From contig NZ_MOBM01000040.1 of NCBI RefSeq assembly GCF_003732275.1, positions 62,001-126,000 of the forward strand: 64,000 bases of DNA. Reading direction: 5' to 3'. This DNA is from Pseudomonas frederiksbergensis. Lineage in GTDB: Bacteria; Pseudomonadota; Gammaproteobacteria; Pseudomonadales; Pseudomonadaceae. The notes below the pieces were generated by a model. The model was not told where the DNA came from. It saw nothing but the letters and a program-made list of their open reading frames with translations, and made no database searches. This document shows, one piece after another, positions 25,660 to 34,358 of this stretch (position 1 is the stretch's first letter; every line of letters begins with the position of its first letter). A program made the translations under genes and the position numbers.

Positions 25660-26676
25660 TTATTTCAGGGCGGCAGAAACCTTGTCCGCCACATCCTTGG
25701 GTACCCAGGCCTGCCACACGTCCGGGTGCGCCTTCATGAACGCCTGCGCCGCTTGACGTGGCGGGGTGTGTTTTTCACTCATGTCAGCCAGGGCCTTGTT
25801 CAACGCTTCGATCGGCAAATCGACCTTGCTGAAGAACTCGGTAATCTGCGGATATTGTTTCTGGAATGGCGTGGACACGCCGATGGACAGCTTCGAGGGC
25901 AGCGAGCGAGTCGGTTTCGGATTGGGGTTGCCGGCGTCGGTCAGGGTTTTCCAGGCTTCGGCGTCGAACGGCGGCTCTTGCAGCTGAATCAGCTTGAAAC
26001 GGCCGAGCAACGGCGTCGGCGACCAGTAATAGAACAGGACTGGCTTGCCGCGACGAATCGACGAACTGATCTCTGCGTCCAGTGCAGCCCCCGAACCACT
26101 GCGAAAGTTCACGTAGCTGTCGTCCAGCCCATACGCCTTGAGCTTCTGCTTGTTGACCACTTCCGACGTCCAGCCGATCGGGCTGTTGAGAAAACGCCCC
26201 TTGCCCGGGGTTTCCGGGTCTTTGAACACGTCTTTGTAGCGTGGCAGATCACTGATACTGCGCAGATCCGGCGCCATCGGCTTGATGCCCTTGGCCGGGT
26301 CGCCCTTGATCACGTACTCCGGCACCCACCAGCCCTCGGTGGCACCCTTGACCGTATCGCCCAGGGCCGCGACTTTGCCCTCGGCCTCAGCCTTGACCCA
26401 GACCGGACTGCGACCGGCCCATTCTTCGCCAATGACCTGGATGTCATTGTTGGCCAGTGCGGTCTCCAGGGTAATGGTCGTCCCCGGCAAGGTGTCGGTT
26501 GGCAAGCCATAGCCCTTCTCGACGATGATCCGCAGGATATCGGTGATCAGGCTGCCGCTTTCCCAGTTCAGGTCGGCGAAATGGATCGGCGCCTGGGCAG
26601 CGAACACCGGTACGGGTGAAGCCAATAAACCGAACGTGGCCAGGGTAGCGGCCAGTAACCGTCGAAATCCCTTCAT
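25660..26676 (-). CDS. Glycine-betaine/proline-type ABC substrate-binding protein (orphan)
   Basis: Periplasmic receptor of the OpuAC/ProX class, 338 residues from the ATG at 26676, with GAGG eight bases upstream. Signal peptide with cleavage after VFA (about residue 26). Tryptophan-rich segments expected of a cation-pi cage are present: EEWAGRSPVWVK, EGWWVPEYV and FYYWSPTPLL. No permease or ATPase gene is adjacent, so it probably feeds a transporter encoded elsewhere. The ligand could be betaine, choline, carnitine or another quaternary amine. Confidence 0.88.
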   Translation of the reverse strand: MKGFRRLLAATLATFGLLASPVPVFAAQAPIHFADLNWESGSLITDILRIIVEKGYGLPTDTLPGTTITLETALANNDIQVIGEEWAGRSPVWVKAEAEGKVAALGDTVKGATEGWWVPEYVIKGDPAKGIKPMAPDLRSISDLPRYKDVFKDPETPGKGRFLNSPIGWTSEVVNKQKLKAYGLDDSYVNFRSGSGAALDAEISSSIRRGKPVLFYYWSPTPLLGRFKLIQLQEPPFDAEAWKTLTDAGNPNPKPTRSLPSKLSIGVSTPFQKQYPQITEFFSKVDLPIEALNKALADMSEKHTPPRQAAQAFMKAHPDVWQAWVPKDVADKVSAALK

Positions 26677-26794
26677 GCTTTGCACCTCGTGCTGTTCACA
26701 GCAATAGCAGGATGGCCTGACAAAGAAGACCGCAAGCCTCTGAATACTCAGTCATATGACTGTAGTTGAGGTTCCTGCTTTCGAGGGACAAGGA

Positions 26795-26998
26795 TTAATT
26801 TTCGGAAGGTTCCTGCAAGCGTGCAAGCTCTCTTCTGACCATGCTGGCGTACGCCGCCGGACGCAACAGGTAAATCTGTGACGCCACCCAACTCAGCCAG
26901 GCTCCCTGCAGAACGGCCTTTTGAGCCAACAAGCGCTGCGCCTCAGCGTGGGCACTGGCCTGGTTCTGTTCGTGGAAGTCGGCGCGGGTCAGGGTCAT
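26795..26998 (-). CDS. Small conserved-looking protein of unknown function
   Basis: 67 residues, amphipathic and alanine-rich with a hydrophobic middle (VLQGAWLSWVASQIYLL) and a basic/acidic C terminus. Its ATG shares a base with the stop of the upstream gene (TAATG), so the two are translationally coupled. No family recognised. Confidence 0.65.
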   Translation of the reverse strand: MTLTRADFHEQNQASAHAEAQRLLAQKAVLQGAWLSWVASQIYLLRPAAYASMVRRELARLQEPSEN

Positions 26999-27447
26999 TA
27001 CTCGCTGGCCTTGAAGGTCACCAGTTCACCTTTACGCCACTTGGCGGCCTTGGCGGTCACGGCTTTCAGGGTTTTGGTCAGGCCTTCCTGCAATTGTTGG
27101 TGGGCCGCGAACACCATCACCACGCTATGACCTTCCTTGAACACAATGCCGTGGCCGTCTGCGGTGGTCACGAACGCGTAATCCCCCAGCCCGTACACCG
27201 TCAGCTTGATTTCGCGGAACTTGATGTCCAGCTTGCCGCCTTCGCGGCTGGGCAGTACGGAGGCGCTGAAATGATCGCCGACCTTGAGTTTAAGCCCTGG
27301 CTTGTCATCCACCACCAGCGCTGACTCAGTGTCGAGCTCGGCAATGTAAATGCCTTCGGCGTTCTGTTCGGTGATGTAGACGAAACGTGACTGAAACTGT
27401 TTAACCAGCTTTGCGCGCAAATCACCAAGGACGAACAAAGCATGCAT
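26998..27447 (-). CDS. Conserved hypothetical protein, beta-rich
   Basis: 149 residues from the ATG at 27447 (MHALFVLGDLRAKLV); a longer frame reaching 27591 opens with implausible sequence. Alternating hydrophobic and charged stretches suggest a small beta-barrel or PilZ-like fold (YITEQNAEGIYIAELD, VGDHFSASVLPS), but no diagnostic motif such as the PilZ RxxxR is visible. The C-terminal third is helical and lysine-rich. Coupled to the 67-residue gene downstream. The start is weakly supported by its ribosome site. Confidence 0.7.
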   Translation of the reverse strand: MHALFVLGDLRAKLVKQFQSRFVYITEQNAEGIYIAELDTESALVVDDKPGLKLKVGDHFSASVLPSREGGKLDIKFREIKLTVYGLGDYAFVTTADGHGIVFKEGHSVVMVFAAHQQLQEGLTKTLKAVTAKAAKWRKGELVTFKASE

Positions 27448-27878
27448 ATCGAGATTACTTACTGCCAAGGAAACATCCCCACATCTGAAAATGACGCCAT
27501 ACGCGGGAAACGCGCACAGCAGAAAAAAGCGGCAATGCCGAGGTGTAGCCAAATGACCCGGGTCGAATCCTGGAATGAGCAGAGGGCCCATTCATCGCGA
27601 GGTTTGAGAAGATTACTGGAACATCCCTCACGTCGTCTTGCCTGGCGGTCGTCAGATGTTGAAGGAAAACGCCCTCCTGACGGCCAGATAAAATCGGATT
27701 ACCAACTTTAGGGAAAAATCTCTTTAAAAAAAGCACTTTTCCGACATATCGCCAGTAAAAAATTGCTTTAGATGGGCATCAATCGCCAACCATTGATGGC
27801 GATTCTAGAGCAGCCATGCTCACCGAGACTACCCATAACAACGTACACACGTCGGTAAAACCACGAAAAGGACTTCAT
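27448..27878. other. Intergenic region between divergent small genes
   Basis: 431 bases without a supported gene. AT content rises from about 27690 to 27880. A hairpin AATCGCC ... GGCGATT (27781-27804) lies about 75 bases before the plus-strand gene at 27879 and may be a leader structure or regulator site. Open frames across the region lack ribosome sites. Confidence 0.5.
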
Positions 27879-28127
27879 ATGTGCACATTGACTCACTTTG
27901 CCCAGCCTCACACACGGCACACAAACGGCTCGTCACCTCTGCATTCGATGGTGCTCCGCCAGCAGGACTTCCTGCCCGAAGAGCGTCTGCTCCCGCGTTT
28001 TCGGGTGGTATTGGCCGGCAACGCCTTTTTCCACATCAGGGAAATATCCACCGGACGTGTAAGAGGTTTCCGCGGCAATCATAATGAAGCCTGCGCCCTT
28101 GCCCGCTCACTCGAGGCAAGCAGTTGA
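27879..28127 (+). CDS. Small hypothetical protein
   Basis: 82 residues from the ATG at 27879, preceded by GAAAAGGA at a good distance. The C-terminal half (VVLAGNAFFHIREISTGRV, then RGFRGNHNEACALARSLE) has the look of a compact beta-alpha domain and I believe similar small proteins occur in other pseudomonads, but I cannot name a family. The N-terminal part is His/Thr-rich and probably flexible. Confidence 0.6.
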   Translation: MCTLTHFAQPHTRHTNGSSPLHSMVLRQQDFLPEERLLPRFRVVLAGNAFFHIREISTGRVRGFRGNHNEACALARSLEASS

Positions 28128-28285
28128 GACACCTGCAGCGTTCACTTCCATAGACGTTTCGTCACGCCGGCGACTTAACTCAGCCGCCGGCAGGCAACTA
28201 CTGCCATACTGCCCGACCAATGAAACCCGTCCCCAAGGCGGACGGCGCTCAACACAACAGACTATTTCCAAGGGAAGACTGCTAC

Positions 28286-28516
28286 GTGACGGAATTTGAT
28301 ATCGGTGAATTTTTTATCCGGGGCGAAGCCAGAGAGGTCGAAGGCGAATTCCAGGCCGTCATTATCATGCGTGCCAAACCGCCGTTGACCACTGTGACGT
28401 ATCACCAGGTCGAAAAGGATCGCTGGTTCAAGACCGCGGATGTCGCGACCGTCGCCGCCCAGGAAGCCGCGAAAGCCCTGAAGCTTGCCGTCGATGAAGG
28501 GGCATTGAAAGCCTGA
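28286..28516 (+). CDS. Small conserved hypothetical protein, GTG start
   Basis: 76 residues. The GTG at 28286 is favoured because AAGGGAAG lies about eight bases upstream; the open frame extends further 5' but reads as non-coding. Begins MTEFDIGEFFIRGEAREVEG with a beta-strand-rich N-terminal half and a helical alanine-rich C-terminal half. No family recognised. Confidence 0.7.
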   Translation: MTEFDIGEFFIRGEAREVEGEFQAVIIMRAKPPLTTVTYHQVEKDRWFKTADVATVAAQEAAKALKLAVDEGALKA

Positions 28517-28662
28517 TCATCGGATTTGCAGTCTATGCTCATCCCTGCTTTTGAATATCGCTATCGAACGCCTGAAGCGCGGCTTTCTCAGATGCCTCTC
28601 AGATGCAATGAAGCCGCACCTCGGATCTCGCACTCGACGCGATTATCTGCAAGGAGATGAAG

Positions 28663-28902
28663 ATGGACTCACCCACACATGACTTGAAAGGCTTGTTCGA
28701 CCAGCTCGGCCTGGACTCCAGCGAGAAGGCCATCGACGATTTCATTGCCCGTCATTCACCTTTGGCCGATGACAAAAAACTCATCGACGCCGACTTCTGG
28801 ACCCCGCAACAAGCCGGCTTCCTCAAGGAACAACTGCGTGAAGACGCCGATTGGGCGCACGTGGTCGACGACCTGAACCTGCGCATGCACCAGATCCACT
28901 AG
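28663..28902 (+). CDS. DUF2789 family protein
   Basis: 79 residues. The start is the ATG at 28663, because AAGGAG at 28651-28656 abuts an earlier in-frame ATG (28657) too closely but fits this one. The protein is all-helical and acidic: LFDQLGLDSSEKAIDDFI, then HSPLADDKKLIDADFW and LKEQLREDADWAHVVDDL. The family is widespread in gammaproteobacteria and functionally uncharacterised. Confidence 0.88.
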   Translation: MDSPTHDLKGLFDQLGLDSSEKAIDDFIARHSPLADDKKLIDADFWTPQQAGFLKEQLREDADWAHVVDDLNLRMHQIH

Positions 28903-28907
28903 CCAGA

Positions 28908-28937
28908 GGCTCAATGCAGACTGTCGGGCATTGAGCC
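28908..28937. terminator. Hairpin between convergent genes
   Basis: GGCTCAATGC / GCATTGAGCC, a perfect 10-bp stem with a 10-base loop. It sits between the DUF2789 stop and the chemoreceptor stop. No T-run follows on either strand, so it may be a stability element rather than an intrinsic terminator. Confidence 0.45.
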
Positions 28938-28938
28938 C

Positions 28939-30543
28939 TCAGCGAGGACTTTCCGGCTTATAACCCAAGCGCAAACCACCCCAATGCCGGCCCTTGAGCA
29001 TGATCGGCACCGAGAGGTCGTGCATCAGTTCACCGGTATCGCGGGTGTAAGTCTGCAACAGCACGGCCTGTTGATGGCTGCCACAGCGGATCCCGGTGCG
29101 GTCGGCGAACTTGCGTTTGGTACGGTTTTGCAGGGTATCGACCTGCACATCACCGGTCAGCGGTTTGCTGAACACGGTGTTGTGGGTCGGCACATAACCC
29201 TGCTGCGTGCAGGCGATGGCGAACACCAGGCCTTCATGGCGCGGCAGCAACGGTTCCTGAATCGCCGGCAATACCTGATCGGTGTAGCGGTCGAAGCGGG
29301 TCTGGTATTTGGCCGGGCTGGTGTTGGGGATCGCCTGGTAATTGCGATCAAACAAGTCATCGAGGCTGATCCGGCCCTGATCGATATCCGCTTCGAAGCG
29401 TGCCGCAATCTGACTCGCCCCTTCGCGGGCCAGGTCGTAAATCCGCTGGTGATAGTCATCCAGCCCGACTGCGGCCAGGCGTTCGCTGATAGTTTCGGCC
29501 TGCCCTTCCATTTGCACCGCTGCCTGGGCGAGCCGCTGAGTCTGCTGGTCGCTGATCGCCAGATCGCTGCGCATCTGTTCGATGGCGTGGAACAAACTGT
29601 CGAGCTGTTCGCGGTTGGTGTCCGCGCCCTGAGCGATTTCCCCGACCTGCCTTTCGACGCCGGCGGCCAGGCGCGCGATGTTTTCCAGGTGCTGACCGGT
29701 GTGCTCGACCTGCGCGACACCGGTATTGAGATCGCTGGCCAGTTGACGAATCTGCTCCACCACTTGCGCCGTGCGTTGTTGAATGTCAGCGACCATCTCC
29801 CCGACTTCACCGGTCGCCGTCGCCGTGCGTGCGGCCAGCCCGCGAACCTCATCGGCCACCACCGCAAAACCGCGACCGTGCTCGCCGGCCCGCGCCGCTT
29901 CGATGGCCGCGTTCAGCGCCAACAAATTGGTCTGGCTGGCGATGGACTGGATCACCAGCGTCACCCGCTGGATATCGTCGCTGCGCAGGCTCAGGGCTTC
30001 GATCAGCTCGCGGCTGCTGCTGGCGCGCTGACTGAGTTGATGCATGCGCGCAATCGACTCGACCAGTTCCGTGCGCCCTGCCGCGCTGCTCTGATGAGCT
30101 TCACTGGCTGCGCTCAAGGCTTCCCGACTGAGCTTCGATGTAGCGTGTTCGGTGGCGATCATCACTTCGGCGCTGCTGACAATCTGCGCCGCGGCGTTGA
30201 GCTGCGATTGCAGTTTGTCCGCCAGTTGCTTGACCGAATAGGCCACGCCGGCGGCCGACAAAGCGTTATGACTGGTGGTGTAGGAGAGATCGCGGGTCAA
30301 TCCGGCGATGGCGCTGGTGCTGTCCGCAGCGGTCGCCTCAGGGAGAGTGCGCGAGCGCAGACGCGGCAGCCAGATAATCAGCACGGCCAATGGCAGGCCA
30401 AGGTAAAGCGACCAGCCAGCCAATGCCATGCCGCACAGCAACAGCATCAGGGCGATGCTTTGCAGGGTCGGCGTCAGCCAAAGTTTTTTCGGCAAAAGTA
30501 CTGGTGCAGGCATGGCCTCAACCAGAGATCCGTCCCTCGTCAT
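28939..30543 (-). CDS. Methyl-accepting chemotaxis protein with C-terminal sensor-like domain
   Basis: 534 residues from the ATG at 30543 (a GTG three codons earlier is open). Two membrane spans lie close together (about residues 26-62), leaving almost no periplasmic loop. The signalling hairpin is at about 198-237 (SIASQTNLLALNAAIEAARA), flanked by long methylation helices. After it, residues 370-534 form a separate domain with FDRNYQAIPNTSPAKY, then FDRYTDQVLPAIQEPLL, and a C-terminal HDLSVPIMLKGRHWGGLRLG that resembles the end of a PAS/Cache-type sensor. The receptor therefore appears to sense in the cytoplasm at its C terminus. No che genes are adjacent. Confidence 0.9.
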   Translation of the reverse strand: MTRDGSLVEAMPAPVLLPKKLWLTPTLQSIALMLLLCGMALAGWSLYLGLPLAVLIIWLPRLRSRTLPEATAADSTSAIAGLTRDLSYTTSHNALSAAGVAYSVKQLADKLQSQLNAAAQIVSSAEVMIATEHATSKLSREALSAASEAHQSSAAGRTELVESIARMHQLSQRASSSRELIEALSLRSDDIQRVTLVIQSIASQTNLLALNAAIEAARAGEHGRGFAVVADEVRGLAARTATATGEVGEMVADIQQRTAQVVEQIRQLASDLNTGVAQVEHTGQHLENIARLAAGVERQVGEIAQGADTNREQLDSLFHAIEQMRSDLAISDQQTQRLAQAAVQMEGQAETISERLAAVGLDDYHQRIYDLAREGASQIAARFEADIDQGRISLDDLFDRNYQAIPNTSPAKYQTRFDRYTDQVLPAIQEPLLPRHEGLVFAIACTQQGYVPTHNTVFSKPLTGDVQVDTLQNRTKRKFADRTGIRCGSHQQAVLLQTYTRDTGELMHDLSVPIMLKGRHWGGLRLGYKPESPR

Positions 30544-30682
30544 CTTCGTCACCCCACGCGTCTTCTAGTTGTTGTGATCGCATTAAACGCCACTACAAAG
30601 CCATTATCTATGGTCCGTTAGTAGTGGGGGGGTGAAGCAGATCAATAGAAGTGCGCAAGATTTTTCGCAGACGTCGAAAAGC

Positions 30683-30757
30683 AAAGATCGCAGCCTTCGG
30701 CAGCTCCTACAGAGGTTCGCATAAACCTGTAGGAGCTGCCGAAGGCTGCGATCTTTT
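30683..30757. repeat. Palindromic repeat pair (family B), outward order
   Basis: AAAGATCGCAGCCTTCGGC at the left and its complement at the right, opposite in order to the other family B pairs. It lies beyond the 3' end of the DksA-like gene on the minus strand and upstream of the chemoreceptor. Confidence 0.9.
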
Positions 30758-30791
30758 CAGGGGCAACCAGTTAACTGGTTACCCCACAGAA

Positions 30792-31196
30792 TCAGGCCTG
30801 ACGCTGGTGCTTGTCGATCTGCTCGTGACGCTCTTGAGCTTCGATGCAGTACTTGGTGGTCGGGCTGATCAGCAGGCGTTTCAGGCCGATGGCCTCGCCG
30901 CTGTCGTCGCACCAGCCAAAGCTGTCTTCCTTGATGCGTTCCAGGGCCTGTTCCAACTGAGGCAGCATGCGCTGGTCGCGATCGATCGCGTTCACCAGCC
31001 AGGTGCGCTCTTCTTCGACGGAAGCCGCGTCAGCCGGATCGGCCGGAGTGTCCAGGCTCTCGATGGCGATGCGATTCTGTTCGATGCGCTCATGGGTTTC
31101 GACTTTCATGTTCTGCAACAGCTCAGAGAAAAAAGCATGTTGCTCGGCATTCATGTAGTCATCCGCCGGCATGGCCAGCAACTTGTCCTTTGTCAT
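30792..31196 (-). CDS. DksA/TraR-family protein lacking two zinc cysteines
   Basis: 134 residues from the ATG at 31196. Architecture matches DksA: coiled coil with the tip motif DPADAAS (DxxDxA, about residues 52-58), then a globular C-terminal domain. In the zinc-finger region DksA has CxxC ... CxxC; here the positions read CDDS ... CIEA, so only the first cysteine of each pair remains. Pseudomonads are known to carry zinc-independent DksA paralogues with this kind of substitution. It should bind the RNA polymerase secondary channel and affect transcription, perhaps under zinc limitation or oxidative stress. It is shorter than DksA at the N terminus. Confidence 0.9.
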   Translation of the reverse strand: MTKDKLLAMPADDYMNAEQHAFFSELLQNMKVETHERIEQNRIAIESLDTPADPADAASVEEERTWLVNAIDRDQRMLPQLEQALERIKEDSFGWCDDSGEAIGLKRLLISPTTKYCIEAQERHEQIDKHQRQA

Positions 31197-31523
31197 TGAT
31201 ATCTCTATAAAAAAACGTGCATTAAGGCGAATTAGGGAGCGATCCGTTGAACCTGAAACGGTCATTGGAAAGGCGCCGTTTATTCCAAGCGCCACCCGGC
31301 ACTCAATTTACGAGGGGCGGCAGTCTAAGGCCGACTTGAGGCCTCAGCAACTGAAAAGACAGCAAATCTGTCCGACAAAGCCCTGAAAGTGCGCTACGGC
31401 AGGCTTTGAGCCGCTTATCGGAGTGCGTTTATAGCAAGAAATTCAGTCGAGCGGCTGTATATAGAAGACAAACGGCTGCGCCACGCGGGTCAGGCGTGGC
31501 GCATTTTCGCGTTTAGTCCGGCT
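31197..31523. other. Intergenic region upstream of the DksA-like gene
   Basis: 327 bases. The first 100 hold the leader of the DksA-like gene; a T-rich TTTTTTATAGAG-like stretch on the minus strand just before its ATG makes an AT-rich ribosome-site region. The remainder holds only the hairpin at 31477 next to the transporter operon. No gene is supported. Confidence 0.5.
31477..31507 (+). terminator. Intrinsic-terminator-like hairpin
   Basis: TGCGCCACGC / GCGTGGCGCA, a perfect 10-bp stem with a 7-base loop, followed by TTTT on the plus strand. On the minus strand it lies 20 bases after the sugar permease stop and probably ends the inositol transcript in that direction, although the T-run favours plus-strand reading. 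Confidence 0.6.
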
Positions 31524-32546
31524 TCAGCGCTTGAGTTTGCGCTTGTTGCGGTATTGGTCGATGACCACCGCCACCACAATAATCAGCCCCTTGATGATGT
31601 CTTGAATATAAGCATCAACACCGACAAAGGTAAAGCCGCTGGCCATGACCCCGAGGATCAACGCGCCGATCACAGTGCCGGTGATCCGCCCTACGCCGCC
31701 GGCCAGGCTGGTGCCACCGATGACCGCCGCGGCAATCGCGTCCAGTTCATAAGACATGCCCATCCCGGCCTGCCCGGTCGCGGCCCGCGCCGACGCCACC
31801 ACCCCGGCCAGGCCCGCAAGCAACCCGGCGATGCTGTAGACGATCACCAGATGCCGCTTGACGTTGATCCCGGAGGTGCGTGCCGCCTGCATGTTGCCGC
31901 CGATGGCGTAGGTGTACTTGCCGTACTTGGTGTAGCGCAGGGCGATGTGAAAGATCACCGCCACCACCAGAAAGATGATCACCGGCATCGCGCCGTGTCC
32001 GATGGCCGTGTAGGAATCCGAGAGCATGCTCACGGGCTGACCTTCGGTGTAGTAGCGCGCCAGTCCACGGGCCGAGACCATCATGCCGAGGGTGGCAATG
32101 AACGGCGGAATCCCGGTGATCGCAATGATGCTGCCGTTGATCGCCCCGGCCAGCAATCCCACCCCAAGCCCGACGATCACTGGAATCCACACCGGCAAGT
32201 CAGTCAGGGACGGAAACACCGCCCGGGCAAAGTCCGAGGTCTGCGCCAGGCTGGCGGCAATCATCGCCGACAACGCCAGCACCGAACCGGAGGACAGGTC
32301 GATACCGGTGGTGATGATGACCTGGGTCACCCCGATCGCCAGCAGGCCGATGATCGACACTTGCAGGATCATCAGCACCAGGCGCTGAGAGTTCATCAGG
32401 AAGCTCTGGTCCCGCACGACCCAGCCGAACATTTCGAAGACCAGGCCGATGCCGATCAGCACCAGGAAGATACTCAACTCGGTCGGAAGGCGCCGGCGAC
32501 TCTTGACCGGTGCCACTGCAGGCTTGTTTTCCAGTATCGCGTTCAT
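31524..32546 (-). CDS. Sugar ABC transporter permease (RbsC-like; probable inositol uptake)
   Basis: Inner-membrane channel subunit of the carbohydrate-uptake-2 family, 340 residues from the ATG at 32546. ITTGIDLSSGSVLALSAM (about residue 80) and FIATLGMMVSARGLARYYT (about 150) are family signatures; eight to ten membrane spans. Last gene of the transporter set, separated from the ATPase by a family C repeat. Its assignment to myo-inositol rests on the adjoining iol genes and on the known use of RbsABC-like transporters for inositol in proteobacteria. Confidence 0.92.
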   Translation of the reverse strand: MNAILENKPAVAPVKSRRRLPTELSIFLVLIGIGLVFEMFGWVVRDQSFLMNSQRLVLMILQVSIIGLLAIGVTQVIITTGIDLSSGSVLALSAMIAASLAQTSDFARAVFPSLTDLPVWIPVIVGLGVGLLAGAINGSIIAITGIPPFIATLGMMVSARGLARYYTEGQPVSMLSDSYTAIGHGAMPVIIFLVVAVIFHIALRYTKYGKYTYAIGGNMQAARTSGINVKRHLVIVYSIAGLLAGLAGVVASARAATGQAGMGMSYELDAIAAAVIGGTSLAGGVGRITGTVIGALILGVMASGFTFVGVDAYIQDIIKGLIIVVAVVIDQYRNKRKLKR

Positions 32547-32572
32547 AACCACTCACCCTTCAAATGAAATCC

Positions 32573-32686
32573 GTGTGGCGAGGGAGCTTGCTTGTGGCGA
32601 GGGAGCTTGCTCCCGTTGGACTGCACAGCAGTCCCTTCTTTTAGGGCCGCTTCGCAGCCCAGCGGGAGCAAGCTCCCTCGCCACAC
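32573..32686. repeat. Palindromic repeat (family C) between ATPase and permease genes
   Basis: Long inverted repeat with arms GTGTGGCGAGGGAGCTTGCT; the left arm contains an extra direct copy of the TGTGGCGAGGGAGCTTGCT unit (two copies in tandem). The inner stem is GGCCGCTTCGCAGCC-like. Inside an operon, it may lower expression of the permease relative to the upstream genes. Confidence 0.9.
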
Positions 32687-32723
32687 AATCCCCTTTCACC
32701 CTTGAACTGTGTTTACCCTTGAC

Positions 32724-34289
32724 TTAATGACACTGGGACATGCCCGAGGCCAGTTGCATCACCCGTTCCTGGGTCGCTTCGCTGCGGTCGAGGGTGCCCA
32801 TCAGGTCACCCTCGTGCATGACCATGACCCGGTCGCTCATGCCCAGCACTTCCGGCAGTTCCGAGGAAATCATGATCACCGCCATGCCTTCGCTGGCGAG
32901 GTAGGAAATAAGCCGGTAGATCTCGGCCTTGGCGCCGACATCGATGCCCCGGGTCGGCTCGTCGAGAATCAGGATGCGCGGATTGGTCATCAGCCAGCGC
33001 GCCAGCAAGGCCTTCTGCTGATTACCGCCGGACAGCGTGTCGATGCATTGCTCCAGCGACGGCGTTTTCACCCGCAGCTTCTTGCACATGTCTTCACACA
33101 ACGCCCGCAGGGCTTTCTGCTGGATGAAGCCGTTGCCGACGTAATGGGGCAAGACTGCCATTTCCATGTTCTCCAGCACCGACAGGCACGGGAACAGGCC
33201 GCTGAGTTTGCGATCTTCGGTCAACAGCGCGAAGCCCTTCTCGATCGCCATGTGCGGATCGCTGATGCGCACCACTTCGCCATCAAGGCGGATTTCACCA
33301 CCGTCGCTTGGGGTGATGCCGAAAATCGCTTCGGCGACATTGGTCCGCCCCGAGCCCATCAACCCGGCGATGCCAAGGATCTCCCCGGCATGCAGGTCGA
33401 AGGAGACGCCTTTGAAAATGCCGTCCAGCTTGAGGTCGCGTACCGACAGCAACAGATCGCCGATCGGCTTCTCGCGCACCGGGAACAACTGGCTCAGCTC
33501 GCGGCCGACCATCATTGAAATCAGGCTGTCGCCGTCCATGCTGTCGGCTCGCTGCAGGCCGATGTAGGCGCCATCACGGAACACCGCCACTTCATCGGCA
33601 ATGCTGAACACTTCGTTCATTTTGTGGGTGATATAGATGATGCCTTTGCCCTGGCTCTTGAGGTCGGCAATGATCGAGAACAAATGCGCGACTTCCTTAT
33701 CGGTGATGGCCGAGGTTGGCTCGTCCATGATCAGGACGTCGGAGTCATAGGACACAGCCTTGGCGATCTCGACCATCTGCCGTTCGGCGATGCTCAGGTT
33801 GCCCACCTGCTCTTCCGGGTCGAGGTTGATCCGCAGACGCTCCAGCAATTGCGCCGTGCAACGGTGCATCTCGCGATGGTCGATCATGTGCAGGCCGTTG
33901 AGCTGTTCGCGGCCGATCCAGATGTTCTCGGCGATGCTCATGTGCGGCATCAGGTTGAGTTCCTGGTGGATCATCGCGATCCCGGCCTGGAGCGCAGCCA
34001 GTGGTGTTTCAAAAACTACCGGCTTGCCCCGCAGGCGCAACTCGCCGGCGTCCGGCTGGTAGATGCCGGCAATGATTTTCATCAGGGTGGATTTGCCGGC
34101 GCCGTTCTCGCCCATCAGCGCCAGCACGGAGCCGGGACGCACCCGAAGCTGCACATCGGACAAGGCCACCACACCGGGAAAACCCTTGCTGACGTTGATG
34201 ATCTCCAGCAGGTACGGCTCATCGACAGGTGTTGCAGTTGGCTGGACACCCATTAACGGGGTGCTCGAAGCAGTCGCTGAAGCGAACAT
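32724..34289 (-). CDS. Sugar ABC transporter ATP-binding protein (RbsA-like, two ATPase domains)
   Basis: 521 residues from the ATG at 34289; GGAG lies upstream at a suitable distance. Two nucleotide-binding domains: the first with Walker A GENGAGKST (about residue 62) and LIMDEPTSAI, the second degenerate at its Walker A (GLMGSGRTN, about residue 305) with signature LSGGNQQKALLARWL and LILDEPTRGI. This asymmetry is normal for CUT2 transporters. Energises uptake together with the binding protein and permease. Confidence 0.94.
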   Translation of the reverse strand: MFASATASSTPLMGVQPTATPVDEPYLLEIINVSKGFPGVVALSDVQLRVRPGSVLALMGENGAGKSTLMKIIAGIYQPDAGELRLRGKPVVFETPLAALQAGIAMIHQELNLMPHMSIAENIWIGREQLNGLHMIDHREMHRCTAQLLERLRINLDPEEQVGNLSIAERQMVEIAKAVSYDSDVLIMDEPTSAITDKEVAHLFSIIADLKSQGKGIIYITHKMNEVFSIADEVAVFRDGAYIGLQRADSMDGDSLISMMVGRELSQLFPVREKPIGDLLLSVRDLKLDGIFKGVSFDLHAGEILGIAGLMGSGRTNVAEAIFGITPSDGGEIRLDGEVVRISDPHMAIEKGFALLTEDRKLSGLFPCLSVLENMEMAVLPHYVGNGFIQQKALRALCEDMCKKLRVKTPSLEQCIDTLSGGNQQKALLARWLMTNPRILILDEPTRGIDVGAKAEIYRLISYLASEGMAVIMISSELPEVLGMSDRVMVMHEGDLMGTLDRSEATQERVMQLASGMSQCH

Positions 34290-34358
34290 GATCAGGTACT
34301 CCATCAGCAAGGTCGCATCGCAACCTTGCGTGCTTATTGTTGTTATCGAACGGACGGG

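Noticed and set aside
27448..27591. Upstream extension of the hypothetical gene ending at 26998
   Set aside because: The added sequence is Cys/Pro/Phe-rich and unlike the rest of the protein; the internal ATG at 27447 gives a better product.
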